NCBI GenBank assembly: GCA_002118135.1
Contig: BDIU01000287.1
Coordinates: forward strand, 597,069 to 661,068
Source: Trebouxia sp. TZW2008
Lineage: Eukaryota > Chlorophyta > Trebouxiophyceae > Trebouxiales > Trebouxiaceae
Length of the DNA stretch: 64,000 nucleotides
Direction: 5' to 3'
Below the pieces are notes generated by a model. The model saw only the letters and a list, made by a program, of their open reading frames with translations, was not told where the DNA came from and ran no database searches. The translations under genes and the position numbers were made by a program. Shown here one piece after another: positions 11,401-29,507 of this stretch (positions are counted from its first letter, which is position 1; each line of letters opens with the position of its first letter).

Positions 11401-12666
11401 AGCTGTTTTGTGGCATGTGGTGTCATATCTGCAGACAACATCTCTTGCATAGGCTTGAGAACAATGTAGGCGCATAGAGTGCTGACGATCTCTGAAATCT
11501 TCAACCTTCTTCAACACTGCTTCTGTGGACCATGCAAATTTGCCAAGCTGGTATTGACATGTGCAACAGCAGATGATGTGCAATGAACCTTGGGCATGAC
11601 AAGACGTATTAACATGCAGCCCAAAACTGACCTTCAGTACTGTGATCAGCACATTGCCATTCAAGGCATATTCAGCCTGCACAGCACCAGTAGGGCCAGC
11701 ACCCAGGGCCTTCTTCCTAGACAGCCTCTGCAGCATCATTCAACTGACCAAGGTTAGATGACTGCCTCAGAAATGACATGACAATACAGAGAGCACTGAA
11801 AGACGACTGACAGCACAGGAACGACATGCCAGTGCAAAAGGCATTGCAAGGAATGACATGACACAACAGACAATGTTGGGGGAACAAGCAGCAGTTTTCC
11901 ACACCTTGAGATCCCATAGCATCACACAGTCTGAAGATACAGTGACAAGCTCCTCGCCTGAAGGTTTGAGGGACATCTGTCGAACTGGGCTGCACAGCAT
12001 GAAGGCAGCATAAGGTCAGTGACTGTAGCAGCAGTGGGAAAGGCAGCATGTTGTGACAGAGTGTGACCTTCTGTGGCCTTTGAAGGTGGCCAGTTTAGAC
12101 ATCTGGTGTGTATTGTAGACTTGGACAGACCCATCCTGCATGGCACAAGCTGTTGCCGTGCACAGCCATGATGAATGGTGATGTTGAAGCAGAGCAACAC
12201 AACTCAAATCATGCATAAGCATGCATGAAAATCTTGTATGGTTCAAAGTTTGTCACAAGCAGAGCAGCTTTTAGCTTGTCAGGTTACCTGCAAAGCAACA
12301 TATGCTTCCTTCCTGACAGAGTTTTGAGCCTTGATAGCTGAACCACCCGCCTGCTGACCTGCCAGTCTTGCATATCGGTTCCTGCAGCGATACTTGCCTT
12401 CGCCCTCTGCTAAAGTAACTAGTGGTAGCAGAGATCAGGAGTGCATACTTGGATATGTACAAGAGCACAACAACGCCTTTGTCATCCACAGTCGTGACGG
12501 TGTCTCCTGTAAAGCTGAAGTCGACAGCCTTGAACGGCACAGCTTTGGCAAGACCCCCTGCCTTGCTGCAAGAATTCTTGACTGCAGTGATCAAGCCACC
12601 TTCGAGGTCTGGTATGCTTGTCCATATCTTTCCAAACGAGCTGCTGAGAGTTGTGTGTGCGGTCAT
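716..12666 (-). CDS. TBC1D31: TBC1D31/WDR67-like protein (WD40, TBC domain, coiled coil), 22 exons
   Basis: Exons on the minus strand: 12666-12449, 12381-12288, 12135-12068, 11989-11905, 11727-11632, 11246-10979, 10367-10198, 9744-9480, 8837-8713, 7925-7830, 7608-7402, 6815-6680, 6207-5972, 5613-5473, 4550-4431, 4224-4063, 3800-3687, 3411-3229, 2705-2592, 2314-2186, 1396-1227, 893-716. All phases agree; total 1124 aa, against roughly 1070 in animals. Residues 1-420 are WD40-like (DGSVQVYN, VMLWDLK). Residues about 440-735 are the TBC region (GEYPAKYRLLVWDFLLRLP; RTLSALAHWAPVF; LAFHDPQLFQ; DWLKLWDHVFSNSPPFLL). The remainder is Glu/Gln/Ala-rich coiled coil beginning ERERIAAAE. The collinear domain order matches animal TBC1D31, a centriolar-satellite and basal-body protein; whether it acts as a RabGAP is unclear. 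The start at 12666 is the first Met before the conserved FGKIW; an in-frame Met lies at 12693. Introns after the exons ending at 5972 and 4063 begin with GC. The last exon reads through to a TGA; further 3' exons cannot be excluded. Confidence 0.85.
1535..1770 (-). repeat. Two decayed copies of TBC1D31 exon 21 (5' part)
   Basis: The functional exon (1396-1227) starts ADNDRAWFEGEERRRQG. Upstream in the intron, a copy from 1616 reads ANNDRAWFEGEERLRQG behind an intact CAG acceptor. A more decayed copy from about 1770 keeps the AATGAC-GCATGGTATGAGGG core. Neither copy carries the exon's 3' end or a clear GT donor, so both look like acceptor-spanning tandem duplications rather than usable exons. 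Confidence 0.75.
1887..1925 (+). repeat. Dispersed repeat copy (CTAGGTGTGTGTGGC family)
   Basis: CAGCACATGTGCTAGGTGTG followed by TGTGGCCCAAATCC, in an intron of the TBC1D31-like gene. Related copies lie at 3106, 20528, 47059, 47162, 59259 and 61556. Confidence 0.6.
3106..3150 (+). repeat. Dispersed repeat copy (CTAGGTGTGTGTGGC family)
   Basis: ACGTGCTAGGGGTGTGTGGC followed by ATGAGTCCTTTCTCGCCAGG. The second half (TCTCGCCAGGCTAGCTT) matches the extended 3' half also seen at 20528 and 61556. Intronic. Confidence 0.6.
4321..4378. repeat. Simple repeat (TCAA)n, imperfect
   Basis: Imperfect tetranucleotide tract with repeated ATCAATCAATCAATCAG-like units, in the intron between exons 15 and 16 of the TBC1D31-like gene. 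Confidence 0.7.
4655..4732 (-). repeat. Decayed copy of TBC1D31 exon 15 (5' part)
   Basis: A copy of the exon at 4550-4431, offset by 182 bp, starts behind the same GGCGGCAG acceptor and encodes AGERERIAAAEIALVRRRQ. It loses similarity before the exon's end and has no corresponding donor. The functional exon encodes AGERERIAAAEDALARRRQ and continues in frame to its donor. Confidence 0.8.
5655..5725 (-). repeat. Decayed copy of TBC1D31 exon 14 (5' part)
   Basis: Resembles the start of the exon at 5613-5473 (GTGATCAGACATGCATACCAGCT region), with substitutions and a lost acceptor. It lies immediately upstream of that exon in transcript order. Confidence 0.6.
5811..5855 (+). repeat. (CAG)15 microsatellite
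   Basis: About fifteen uninterrupted CAG units in the intron between exons 13 and 14 of the TBC1D31-like gene. No coding role is supported. Confidence 0.95.
6208..6404 (-). repeat. 197 bp tandem copy of TBC1D31 exon 13
   Basis: Near-identical open copy of the 5' part of the exon at 6207-5972; both encode ADWLKLWDHVFSNSPPFLL. The unit runs from acceptor to acceptor (6404 and 6207), so the junction reads TGCAG/GTCC and could serve as acceptor or donor. At 197 bp it is not a multiple of three, so including both copies would shift the frame. The downstream copy is taken as functional because only it carries the C-terminal MRRCNPLDLNK segment that continues the TBC homology. Confidence 0.85.
7240..7375 (-). 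repeat. Decayed copies of TBC1D31 exon 11 (3' part)
   Basis: Two degenerate repeats of the 3' part of the exon at 7608-7402 (the FAFPFVRLF-coding segment with flanking GAAGGCAAAGGC words) lie just downstream in transcript order. Frames are broken. Confidence 0.65.
8009..8030 (+). repeat. (CA)n microsatellite
   Basis: Short uninterrupted CA dinucleotide run in an intron of the TBC1D31-like gene. Confidence 0.85.
8354..8600 (+). repeat. (TGAC)n tetranucleotide tract
   Basis: About 250 bp of CTGA/TGAC tetranucleotide repeats with interspersed variants (GGCTGACT, CTGCCTGCCTG) in the intron between exons 9 and 10 of the TBC1D31-like gene. The apparent SVSQSVSQ peptide on the other strand is only a translation of the repeat. 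Confidence 0.95.
10011..10070 (-). repeat. Decayed copy of TBC1D31 exon 7 (3' part)
   Basis: The functional exon (10367-10198) ends RGNYAALITQEGE before its GT donor. This copy reads QGNYAALLTQEGEV about 180 bp further downstream. It retains the donor-side end only. Confidence 0.8.
10737..10955 (-). repeat. Decayed copy of TBC1D31 exon 6 (3' part)
   Basis: Copy of the 3' part of the exon at 11246-10979, offset by about 242 bp. It encodes ELLYALHLPTQRAVNGTAQL against ELLYAVHLPTQHALTGTVQL in the functional exon and keeps the CAG/GTGAGT donor. The 5' part is frameshifted around a C-run. Confidence 0.8.
11308..11371 (-). repeat. Decayed copy of TBC1D31 exon 6 (5' part)
   Basis: Copy of the start of the same exon on its upstream side. 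DSFWLWDANSLELLK is kept except that the second Trp codon has become TGA, so the copy is broken. Confidence 0.8.
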
Positions 12667-13150
12667 GCTTAGCAGACAGACCGCACACGGCAAGAGACTC
12701 AGACACTGAAGTCGTCGAAAAGCCCTGCAGCGCTGTGGTGTGGTGCGCCATGATGAGTCATATCTGTCCTAGACACAAGTTGAAATTTGGTCTCCAGCGT
12801 GCATGCATGCATATGGTCTGTCTGAATATTTTCTGTACAGCAGCTGCTGTCTGTATGCATACGCAAACACATAGTGGTCATCGCGCAAGCCACAAATGTA
12901 TTTCGTTGCATAGCAACTACATCAACAAGCCGTTGCCATTACATTCCAGGGTGTAAGCCTCAGTACCAAGGAGCAGCCTGAGATTAGCCGTCACTGCATT
13001 GTATGCGCTCAATGGTGAATCACATGCGTATGTGTCAATACGTCTTGCTGCCAGGGCATGTTTCGTTCCATCAAATCAAACAGTAAAACAACAGAATGCA
13101 AAAGAGAGTCAAAAGCACAGGCCAACCCAACGAAGTGCGCGTGACCAATG
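12667..13150. other. Intergenic region between two minus-strand genes
   Basis: Holds the presumed promoter and 5' UTR of the TBC1D31-like gene and the 3' UTR of the kelch gene. A TGTAA (minus strand, near 12939) could be the kelch polyadenylation signal. Otherwise nothing is visible. Confidence 0.4.
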
Positions 13151-16100
13151 TCATTCAGACAGGTTTGGCAGCTCCAACAACCATGTGTCATTGTGCAGAA
13201 GATTGTTCTTGCTTCTGCCACCAAACACAACCAGTCCATCTTTGCTGTCAGACAGCTTGACAGGTACCATGCCATGACCGCTTCTGCCAGGAGGTCGCAT
13301 CATTCCCTGCATTCAGTCACTGCTGCATCAATTTTGGCTGCTTTCAGACAACCATATTTTTCATGCCCGCTCGAGGATTGTCCAGTGCTCAGTGCTATAG
13401 CTCACGAGGCAGCGAATCACTGCAACAACCGTCAATAGAGTTACACATGCCCACGGCATCACTGTGTCTGGTCTCATCTGTGCAGCACTGCAAGAGCGTT
13501 CCAAGCCAATTGATAGCGCATGCCTGATGGGCAAGGTTTGCACTCACCTGTATCTTTGGGGTGTTCCAGCGCCAAGTGAGCGTGTCCAACAGAGCAACAC
13601 TGCTGAAGAACATGTCCTCTCTCTGGTCACATCCACCAAAGGTAGCCAGATGACGGTTGTCAGGAAGAGCAACGGCGCAATGGCCAAAGCGTGGGCTTGG
13701 TGACTCACCCTCCACCTCTGATGTGTGCTCGGTCCATTTCCAGGTCTCTGTGTTCAAGGTGTACACCTGCAAAGTCGCATGACAATGCTGATACCATCAT
13801 ACCAGAGTGTGGAGGATCAGTGCAAGAACTGAAACTGCAGACATGCCTTGTGCCTGCAGTGCTGCTTGTGCAGAATGTGCCCAAATGCGGTTCCAGCAAG
13901 CCACACAAGTGCTTGCATTACTAGCATACCTATAGGTACATCCTTAACTGATGCGATTGAGTCAGAGATGAAGAGCTGAGGCTTGAAGGCTGAAGGTTTT
14001 GGCATACAATTTGCAATGATGCTGATGCAGGGCAGCTACACTCGTGCACAAAGCTAGGGCTTGAGTCATGCTTCGCTGCTGGAACGTCCTGACATGAACA
14101 GACATGAAAATTTTGTGCTGATGACACAGCCAAACTGCCTGCACGTCATGTCCTTTATTTTCGAGATGACCACTGGCACTAAGCAGGCATGCATAAATGA
14201 GGTACACAGTAAGATTCAACATGATAAGCATGTTTAAGTCTGTCTAGCATGTGTCTTGAAACCGGAAGAAAGGGCTAATATTTGGCATGATAAGCATGAG
14301 TCAGAGAGCATACCTCCTTGAGGGACCAGGCACGCTCATTGGTGCCTCGCCCTCCCATGAACACGATCCTGTCACCCACTGCAGTTGCCCTGCAGCAATA
14401 TTTGAATGCCATTGTATGCACTGCTCTTGCAATAAGCGACACACTGCTGAGAGACGGACATAGCTGATGTGCTCATCCTGAACATGTCACATCTGTGCGC
14501 ATGCGATGCAGTGCTGTTACGCTGTGATTGTGTAAAGCTTGACTGTATGTGACAATGTAATGGAGCACAGTACAGGCTGAGGGTGTGCTGCAAAGCAACT
14601 CGTTGAATATTGTTGAATTTATGCTGACAAAGCTCAACTGTATCAACCAAACACGCAGATGTGGGCGCTTGGCATGAGCCCCTTGGTCTATCAGCTTGTT
14701 TCAGCATCACATGAAAGGGCAGATGTACACAGCAGCGGAAGCATTAGCAGTTTGGTGGACTCATTCATAATGATCAGACATTCAGACAGCAGCATACAAG
14801 CCTTACGAGTGATATGCTCTGCCTTTGGGTGGTGCTCCCTTGGCCGTCATCTTGAACCAGGTCAGCCGCTTCACATCAATGACAAACATGTCGTTCATGC
14901 ATTTGCCATTGTCAGCGAGACCGCCAAATATGAGCAAGCGGCCATCTGGTAGCACTGTGCAGCTGTGCCCAGTGCGGGCTGGAGGACCCTTTCCACCCTT
15001 CCCTGCATCACACAAGTTTGGTGCTCAAGATTGCTAAGCCGGCTTTGTTCCTTTTACATGCAGTGCTGCTGTGGAGGGCGGAGTTCGCTGAAGTCCCCTG
15101 TCATATGCAGAGATGCCATGCAATCTATTGCACAAGGTGCATCTGTCTGCTTTCAGCTAGGGTCCAGGTGCAGACTGACGCCAGCTGTTTGCGGCATGAG
15201 TTGCAGTAGTGGCAGCCAGCACAACATGTCATCTGCTGAGCAAAGTGCACAATTGTGCCAATAAGCTGAAAGTGAAGCTTGCAAGCAATGCCTGAGCCAT
15301 TAACATTCAATTTGGGCAGCAGCACATACGTCAAAGTCCTGCAGGAAATGCATATCGAAAGCCTTTGGCAACATATGCAATTGGTGCAGGATCCAGGTCG
15401 TCAGGGCATATGGCACATGACATACATTGAACAATCAAAACAAATGGGATCAAGCCGGTTCCACTTTTGATTACCTGTGATGTCCACAGTCACCCACAAC
15501 TTCATGTCTGGCTCCAGCAGACACAGCTCATTGGACACCTCGGCAACTCTGTCCTCATCCTCATCAACTATTCTGGCAGTGTTGGTAGTCTGATTTTCAT
15601 CTGCCTCAGGGAAGTACTCTCCACCAAACACCACTAGCTGCTCACCCTGGAGTTGCAATGCAATGGCTTAGTTTGCTTATCACTGTATTGTTGGTTGGAA
15701 AGTGACATCTAACTGTGAGTTTCTTGCAGCAAAGTGAATTTCCAACACGTTTTCCCAATGGCATTGCCAGAGAGATTTGATACTGCATATTGCTTCGGCA
15801 TGTTGGTCCCGATTGCCTAGCATTGTAAATGCAAGGACAGCAGATGCAATTAGCGCATGGCAACATGGCTATCAGGCCTGATTTGCTGCTCTTCTGTTCC
15901 AGGCGCAACAGCAGTCCTGCAACAGCAGTCAGGTTCCATGAGGTCTGGTAGGATTTGCAGTAATACAGCAAAAGTAGTCCAGACTGTCAGCAATTGGAAA
16001 AGGTGCAGGCTTGCCTTATCAGTCTGGACCATCTGTGCAGAGTGCCAAGCTCTGACAGAGGGCAGCGCAGCATCAGGCAGCTTGAGCCAGCCACTGGCAC

Positions 16101-18159
16101 TCAGGTCAAGCACCCAGGCATCACCAAGCTGTGACCCATTCTCATCAGCACCACCCATCAGACAAATCTGCCAAACACACATGGAACATGACTTGCAGCT
16201 TTGAATTGAAGAGTACTGCATCCTGGCTCACTGTTCATATGCTGCAAGCTAATGGCATGTAATCCTGCCTCAAGACGCTGCAGCGCGTGAGACAGTGTGT
16301 TGCAGAGCAAGTTGAAGTGCCTGCGTCGGGCGCTTTGCATCATCAAAAGCTTGCATTACCGGTGAGGATCATGCTGAGTTCAGCATGGTCTGCATCAGGG
16401 CTACTTTGAGGTGTACCTTGCCGTCAGTAATGCAAGTCAGGCTACCACCCCAGCGTTCAGAAGGTCTCAAAGGTGTGTCAGCACCCCAATCACTGTCCAG
16501 CGCTCTCCAAGCAAAGGATACCTCTGCAGGAAGCCACTGCTAATGTCGAAGCATGTAGGCAGAAATGCACTCAGCCAAAATCCAAGCAACACAGGTTGGG
16601 TGTGCCGCTGAGGTGTGAGCTGATGGGTTTCAGGCCAATTGCGCGTGCTGCAGTCAACATTTCTAAACAAGCATAGTCAAAAGCAGCAAAAAGAGGACAA
16701 AACGGTCTGGGGGAACTGACATTTCAAATATCGTTCTGATGCACTGCTTCAGAACAAATGCTGGATCTGCATTGCTTGCTGCATAGCAGACTGAGCTCCT
16801 CACCTGTGAGTGCTGCTGGTGTAGCCTTACGCCGCTTGCTTGATGGAGGTACACTGCAAGCAAGCCATGCCGTGTCAGTTGGCTGCTGCTGCAGTCTTCA
16901 AATCGATGGTGAAATGAGCTTCAGCTGATTCACAAACACCTCACTCTCAATCACAGGCACAGCAAGCACAAGCAGCATGCAAAGGTCAGACACACCTTTT
17001 GGTGCCTTTGCGACGCTTGGGGTTTGCTGGTGTCTTGGCAGGCATAGGGGTTTTGGCAGTTGATGCTGCAGCCTGCTGTTCATCACTTGCTGCCAAGCCT
17101 TCAGGCAATGCTTGAGGCTGCTGAGCGTCATCCAAAGCCGCTTGCTGAGCTTCAACAGTAGGCTCTGCTGATGCATCAGCCTGGCCTGCCACTGATTGCA
17201 GAGCTTCTGCCTTGTCAGATGCTGCTGCAGCTTCTTGTGCACCTTCTTGTGCAGCGCTGTTCATTCTGGAGACTTCAACAGCTCCTTGCATTATGCTGTC
17301 TCTGTGCTCAGCAAGATTGCCATGGAAATGCTCTGGAGGTGAGTAAAACTCGTCTTGTGGCCCTGCAGGGGTCCCTGCCCCTCTGCCAGAGTTGGTCTTG
17401 CTGCCAGTCACAGCAGGCTCAGCAGGCACAGCAGCACCATACACCTCTGTTGCAACTGAAGGGTCATCACCCCTTCTCTGAGGCAAAGCAGCAGCTACAT
17501 CTGCAGCAGCTGGCTGGGGCTGCTGTGCTGCTAGAACTGTGTCATCAAGGTCCATGTGGCCGTCAGCAGCAGTGTCAGCAACGCAGTCATCAGCCTCAGG
17601 CTCTGAAGGATCTGCTTGAGTCATCAGCTCCTGCAGCGCTGCAGCATGCCGTTTGTGAGCCTCTTGCTGCTGCAATGTAACATTTGCTGGCTGATCATGC
17701 TCTCGCTTCTCCCGCTCCTTCTGTTGAAATGGGGACTGAGTCCCGACAGAGTCAGGGATTGCGCTCTGCAACAGCCATGGAGGATAGCTGCCTTGTGACA
17801 AGGCCCCTGGCTGACTCAAAGGAAGATCAAAAGACGCATGGCGCAGAGGCACACTCTGAAGAGGCTGTTCAGTCTGGGCTGCATGCTGTGCTGGTGACGC
17901 GAGAGTGCCTGAGCCTGCATTGCAGAGAGGCTCTCTAAGCTTTACAGTACAAATTTGCAATCGAGCTTGTCTCACGTGCAGTACAGAGTCTAATCAGTCT
18001 GGTCTTACTTGGCTTGATGACAACTCTACCATTGTATCCTGGAGTGATGTCCAGCATAAGACAGCCATCTTGCTGTGAGAAGGGGAGGCTAGGCGGCAGG
18101 GACACCTCTACCCCATAAAAGGTGATTTTCGTCACGGACTGTCGACCGCATTGAGTCAT
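13151..18159 (-). CDS. Kelch-repeat beta-propeller protein with disordered N-terminal region
   Basis: Exons on the minus strand: 18159-18009, 17914-16996, 16853-16804, 16523-16417, 16167-16015, 15646-15475, 15002-14807, 14389-14314, 13766-13548, 13306-13151. Phases agree; 732 aa. Residues 1-50 form a short start (ITFYGVEVSLPP) I do not recognise. Residues about 50-370 are Gln/Ala/Pro-rich and probably disordered, ending in basic clusters (KRRKGTK, SSKRRK) that look like a nuclear localisation signal. From about residue 385 there are kelch blades with paired glycines and spaced Tyr/Trp: RWGGSLTC, ICLMGGADENG-LGDAWVLDL, LVVFGGEYF, RTGHSC-LLIFGG-MNDMFVIDV, IVFMGGRG, VYTLNTETWKW-RFGHCAV-TFGG, and GHGMVP-LVVFGGRS-NDTWLLEL before TGA. 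Kelch propellers usually bind proteins, and no catalytic domain is visible. The intron after 16015 starts with GC. The partner and precise role cannot be inferred. Confidence 0.78.
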
Positions 18160-18695
18160 GTTGCGCTCTAGACAACTCAGACAGATATGTTCAGTGTCCT
18201 TGATGTCTTATGTTCAGCTTGGCTGAACGTTGCCGGTCGCAGCACGCACAGCACGGGTCTGGATCATACCTTATGCAAGCCGACCAAAGCGATACTTTCC
18301 GTGCAAAGGAGTCTGACAGTTCGCTTACTTCTTGCTAACGGCTAGATGAGAACGATCAGCTGCAAAGCTGTTCCACGCAGATCTATAGGCTCAACCGTTC
18401 TGTACGATTTCTTGGTATGTGACGTTGACTACTTTTCAAATTCTTCCTGGGGACTAAGTGGACAACAAGGTTGTGAAGCAGGTTGCTATGGTTTTGCATC
18501 TGCAGAATCAGTTGAGCTCTTACTGAATAGTTGTATACGCATTGCATCACCACTTGCCAGAGGCAAATCGCAGCTCAAGTTGGACTGGTCGTGTTGACAG
18601 TCGAGGTCGCCGTTGATCTCTTGTTGCTGTTCTTGAAGCAGCCCCGAAAATCAAGTCCGAGCGCCGGCAAAGATGCATATGTCCTTGAATTTTTG
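18160..18695. promoter_or_regulatory. Shared divergent promoter region (kelch / SIK1)
   Basis: The two genes are transcribed away from each other, so this stretch must hold both promoters and 5' UTRs. The start of the kinase is uncertain: an in-frame Met at 18531 would place the right boundary there. I see no clear TATA box. Confidence 0.5.
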
Positions 18696-26231
<7,536 letters not shown>

Positions 26232-27182
26232 GTACTAAGTTTGCAGGATGTCATGTTTGCTCTTGCAACCATTTTGTTCATGTTGTTGAAATCAGAAGTT
26301 ATAGCGCTATCCCAAGGTATCTGTGTCGTTGCAATTGCCAATTGGGAACAAGACGCTGATTGCCGCATCCTGCTGTGCGATTGCCACATGAGTCTAACAA
26401 GAACTAGCATTCTTGGAAGGGTGCTGTGCAAAATGCTGCTGATGATCCTCACAGACCCTCTCTGAATGTGCCATTGACCTGGTGCTGTTTCAGCCACGCC
26501 AGCGACATTGTGGATCTAGTCAGGGCTTACTGTGCATTATAATGAATACTACATAGCTTGAATGAAGATTGAGCATATATATAATTCGTTACAATCTGTA
26601 GTTAGCATGCATACAAGTGCAGTAGCGGCAACTACTGGCAAGTCGTTTTTCATGGCAAAGTCCGGCAGACAATGCTGGCAAATGCTGGTTTGACAACCTT
26701 TGCCACCTTTTGCCGCTATGTCGGCAATGTGCTGGCAGCCTGTGGCAGGCGACCGTCAAAACTGGGGGTGATTATTTGTAGTGTTATCAGACCAGGCCAT
26801 CAGGAATGGCTGCATGCTGCTTTGCAGTTGAGATCTCGTGCACAGCAGACCGTGCGGCAATCAAACATGCAAAACAGCATGCTGTCAGGCTTCCACGCAC
26901 ATCTCAGGGCACACTAGTCGCCATCAAATCATAGTTTGCAAGCGCAGACACACACACCACATGCCTTCAGTGCTGCACCATATGCATGTTGACTTTGATT
27001 ATGCCTGGCATGTGCCACCTGGTGTATTGGCCATCCGCATGCAGCTAATGGTGCTGAGTGCAAGCATCTAAGACATGCAGACTGAGGTTGCGACGTCCGA
27101 CTGCAAACATTGCAAGGCTGATGAATGCTGCCAGCTTATCAACACAGGCAGTGGCAGAGCGTAGGTTCATTACACTTGATGT
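26232..27182. other. Convergent intergenic region (SIK1 / RPL23A)
   Basis: Contains only the 3' flanks of two convergent genes. No exon-like homology was seen in either strand beyond the TGTAA at 27170-27174. Confidence 0.5.
27170..27174 (-). terminator. TGTAA polyadenylation-like signal of RPL23A
   Basis: TGTAA on the minus strand lies 9 bp past the RPL23A stop codon. TGTAA is the usual polyadenylation signal in chlorophyte nuclear genes. This close spacing would imply a very short 3' UTR. Confidence 0.45.
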
Positions 27183-29507
27183 CTAGATGATGCCAATCTT
27201 GTTTGCTACATCTAGCGCGTCATAGTCTGTCGTCAACCTAACATACGCCTTCTTGGCACCGTCCGGCCTGCACATGAAACACATATTCAGAAGCTTGCAT
27301 TCCCTTCATCTTGGCCCAATATAGCCTCATGAAACATTGGTACGATAAACAAAAGCTGCATCATCTTCCATTGCATAACTTTGCAGAACTGACATGTCAT
27401 AGCTTGAAGACCGATATTGAACCTGACATACCTGATCAATGTGTTGATCTTCTGTGTCTGGATGTCATATAGGCGGCCTACAGCATCCTTGATTTGCTTC
27501 TTGTTGCTTCTGACATCCACAATGAAAACCTGCAATGCCACCACTGTCACTCAGCCATGCTGCCTTCGTTGAAGTCACGCACAAGCAAAAACAGCAGAAG
27601 CTGTGCAAGCGCTTGCAACATAAATGATATCTAGCCAGGTTTGACACCATGTATTTCGGCGCAGCAGCATGCATTTGACTGATTAGCTTGAATTGAATGG
27701 CTCAAACTCAAGCTACACAAAGGTGAGCGTCTGTGCTTACCAAGGTGTTGTTGTCCTCAATCTTCTTCATGGCAGATTCCGTGGTCAGAGGGAACTTGAT
27801 GATCTGGAAATGGTCCAGCTTCTGAGGGGAAGGGGCACTGCAGAGCACAGCAGGCTGTTACAAACCATGTCATGTTGACAGTGACACTGAAAATGGCCCA
27901 GCTCCTGAGGAGAAGAGGAAGGGGCAGGGGTCAGGCTTGCTCAAGTCATATCAAAACAGTGCAGATACAGATCCTAGAACAAATGATGTGCATCAAAATC
28001 AGAGGCTTCAGGCTGTTGCCGACCACCTTTGCCCTGGCAGGACTCCCAAAGTAAGCTCTGACTGGTAGGCTGTCACTGACGCATGCTGATCCATGCTTTT
28101 GAAGCTTTCAGAAGGATCTCATGTATTTTGCGTGCTGCTGGGGTACTGCCCTTATTGCCATTTTGAGCTGTCGACAATGCTGCTGTGTACCTCAACTAGA
28201 AATACACCCACATAGGCTATGTCCTGTGCTTTTGCTTGATAGCAAGCCGCCACTTGATCAGCACACACTGCCCCTGAGGAGCTGCATAAGGGTACCTTGC
28301 GAGACCAAGTGTATGCAGTATGTCACAAGTCAAGGGATGGCCGCAGTCTCTACCCAAAGAGATATTGAGTCACCGTCCAATGCTATCAGAGTGAACGATG
28401 ACATTGACATATGCTTGACGGAGACTGATGCCTTCACGAGGAGCTGAGTAAGGGTAGCTTGCAAGACCAACTGAATGCAGTATGTCACAGGTCAAGGAAT
28501 GGCCATAGTCTCTACCCAAAGAGATATCAAGTCACCGTTCATTGCTATCAGAGTGAAAGGTGACCTTGACGTATGCTTGACAGAGACTGATGCCTTCACA
28601 GTGCTTGAAAGCATTGTACATTCACTTGGTCTTGCAGCCTGTGCTATTGGATCCCCAGACTGCAGCAAGGGCATTCATGCTTTGTTCACATGGTCTTGCT
28701 GGATGTTACTGCACATGACACATTACAATGATGGCACAGCATCCTGCTTGTGCAGCTGTGGCTGCTGCTGCTGCTGCTGCTACCTGTGCTTTTGCTGTTG
28801 TCGCCGCACGTAATGGGAACAGCGGAGATGAGTCCATTTTGGGTGCTGGGTGCCTCACAAAAGTGTGCTGTTCTGTGACATGATTGTGGATCCAAGAAGC
28901 GGAGCATTGCTGTGGCTGTGAGCAAGCTGACTCAAGTGCCCGTTGCAGGCTGCTGTCAATTTGCTGCCTGCCTTCGTCTGGTGGTGCACATTCACAATGC
29001 AAGCCACTAGTGCAGACTTCAACAATCATGCCAAGAAGACTGTGCTGATGACAGCTGCTTGGCTGCTGCAAATATTGCACACATAAAGAATGATTTTGCT
29101 ATCATTATGGTCAACAGCAGCTTGCTGCTACTGAGATTCTGACACAATTCCAATACTACAAGCATTCGCTGCTGGCAACAACGCAGACAATGGGTCAGCT
29201 GTCTTGCAAGCTACATACCTGAGCCTGGGGTACTTTGGCTTCCTAGGTTCCTTGAGGGTCTTAGGCCTATGAAAGACAGTGCTGTATCTAGGCTTGCGCG
29301 ACTGCCTCCATGTGCTCCTCTTCACAGCCTTCAACGCCTTGACTGCCTTTGTCTTGGACTTCCCATCCTTCTTGATCCCTGAACGTCAAACGACTTCGCA
29401 TCAAAGTCTGTGGTGAACGTGCTGTCGGGGCATCGGTGTTGGAAGGATGCAACACAAGCTGGAAACCAAGCGTGAAACAGGACACTGCGAATACCTTTTG
29501 GAGCCAT
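27183..29507 (-). CDS. RPL23A: 60S ribosomal protein uL23 (L23A)
   Basis: Exons on the minus strand: 29507-29495, 29378-29219, 27837-27741, 27529-27432, 27267-27183; 150 aa, the usual length for the family, with every phase consistent. The basic N-terminal extension ([20 protein letters not shown]) is followed by the conserved core: [74 protein letters not shown] and [20 protein letters not shown] before GII and TAG. uL23 sits at the polypeptide exit tunnel of the large subunit and contributes to the docking site for SRP and nascent-chain chaperones. The first exon is only 13 nt. Intron 2 is 1.4 kb and carries an unexplained tandem repeat (28276-28597). The gene shares a 225 bp upstream region with CARB. 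Confidence 0.95.
27880..27935 (-). repeat. Decayed copy of RPL23A exon 3 start
   Basis: AAAATGGCCCAGCTCCTGAG and GAAGGGGCAG repeat the start of exon 3 (AAATGGTCCAGCTTCTGAGG and AAGGGGCA on the plus strand). The copy is on the upstream side of the exon in transcript order and covers the acceptor-proximal part only. Confidence 0.6.
28276..28597. repeat. Tandem 161 bp duplication inside RPL23A intron 2
   Basis: Two units (28276-28437 and 28438-28597) align without gaps over about 160 bp with scattered substitutions. They do not resemble any exon of this gene. On the plus strand both are open in two frames: one reads [17 protein letters not shown] in unit 1 and [17 protein letters not shown] in unit 2, the other MQYVTSQGM against MQYVTGQGM. 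The frame substitutions are fairly conservative, but no splice context or homologue is recognised. A captured gene fragment or an intron-hosted RNA is possible. Confidence 0.6.

Noticed and set aside
17171..17680. Plus-strand open frame of 169 codons
   Set aside because: Antisense of the low-complexity exon 2 of the kelch gene.
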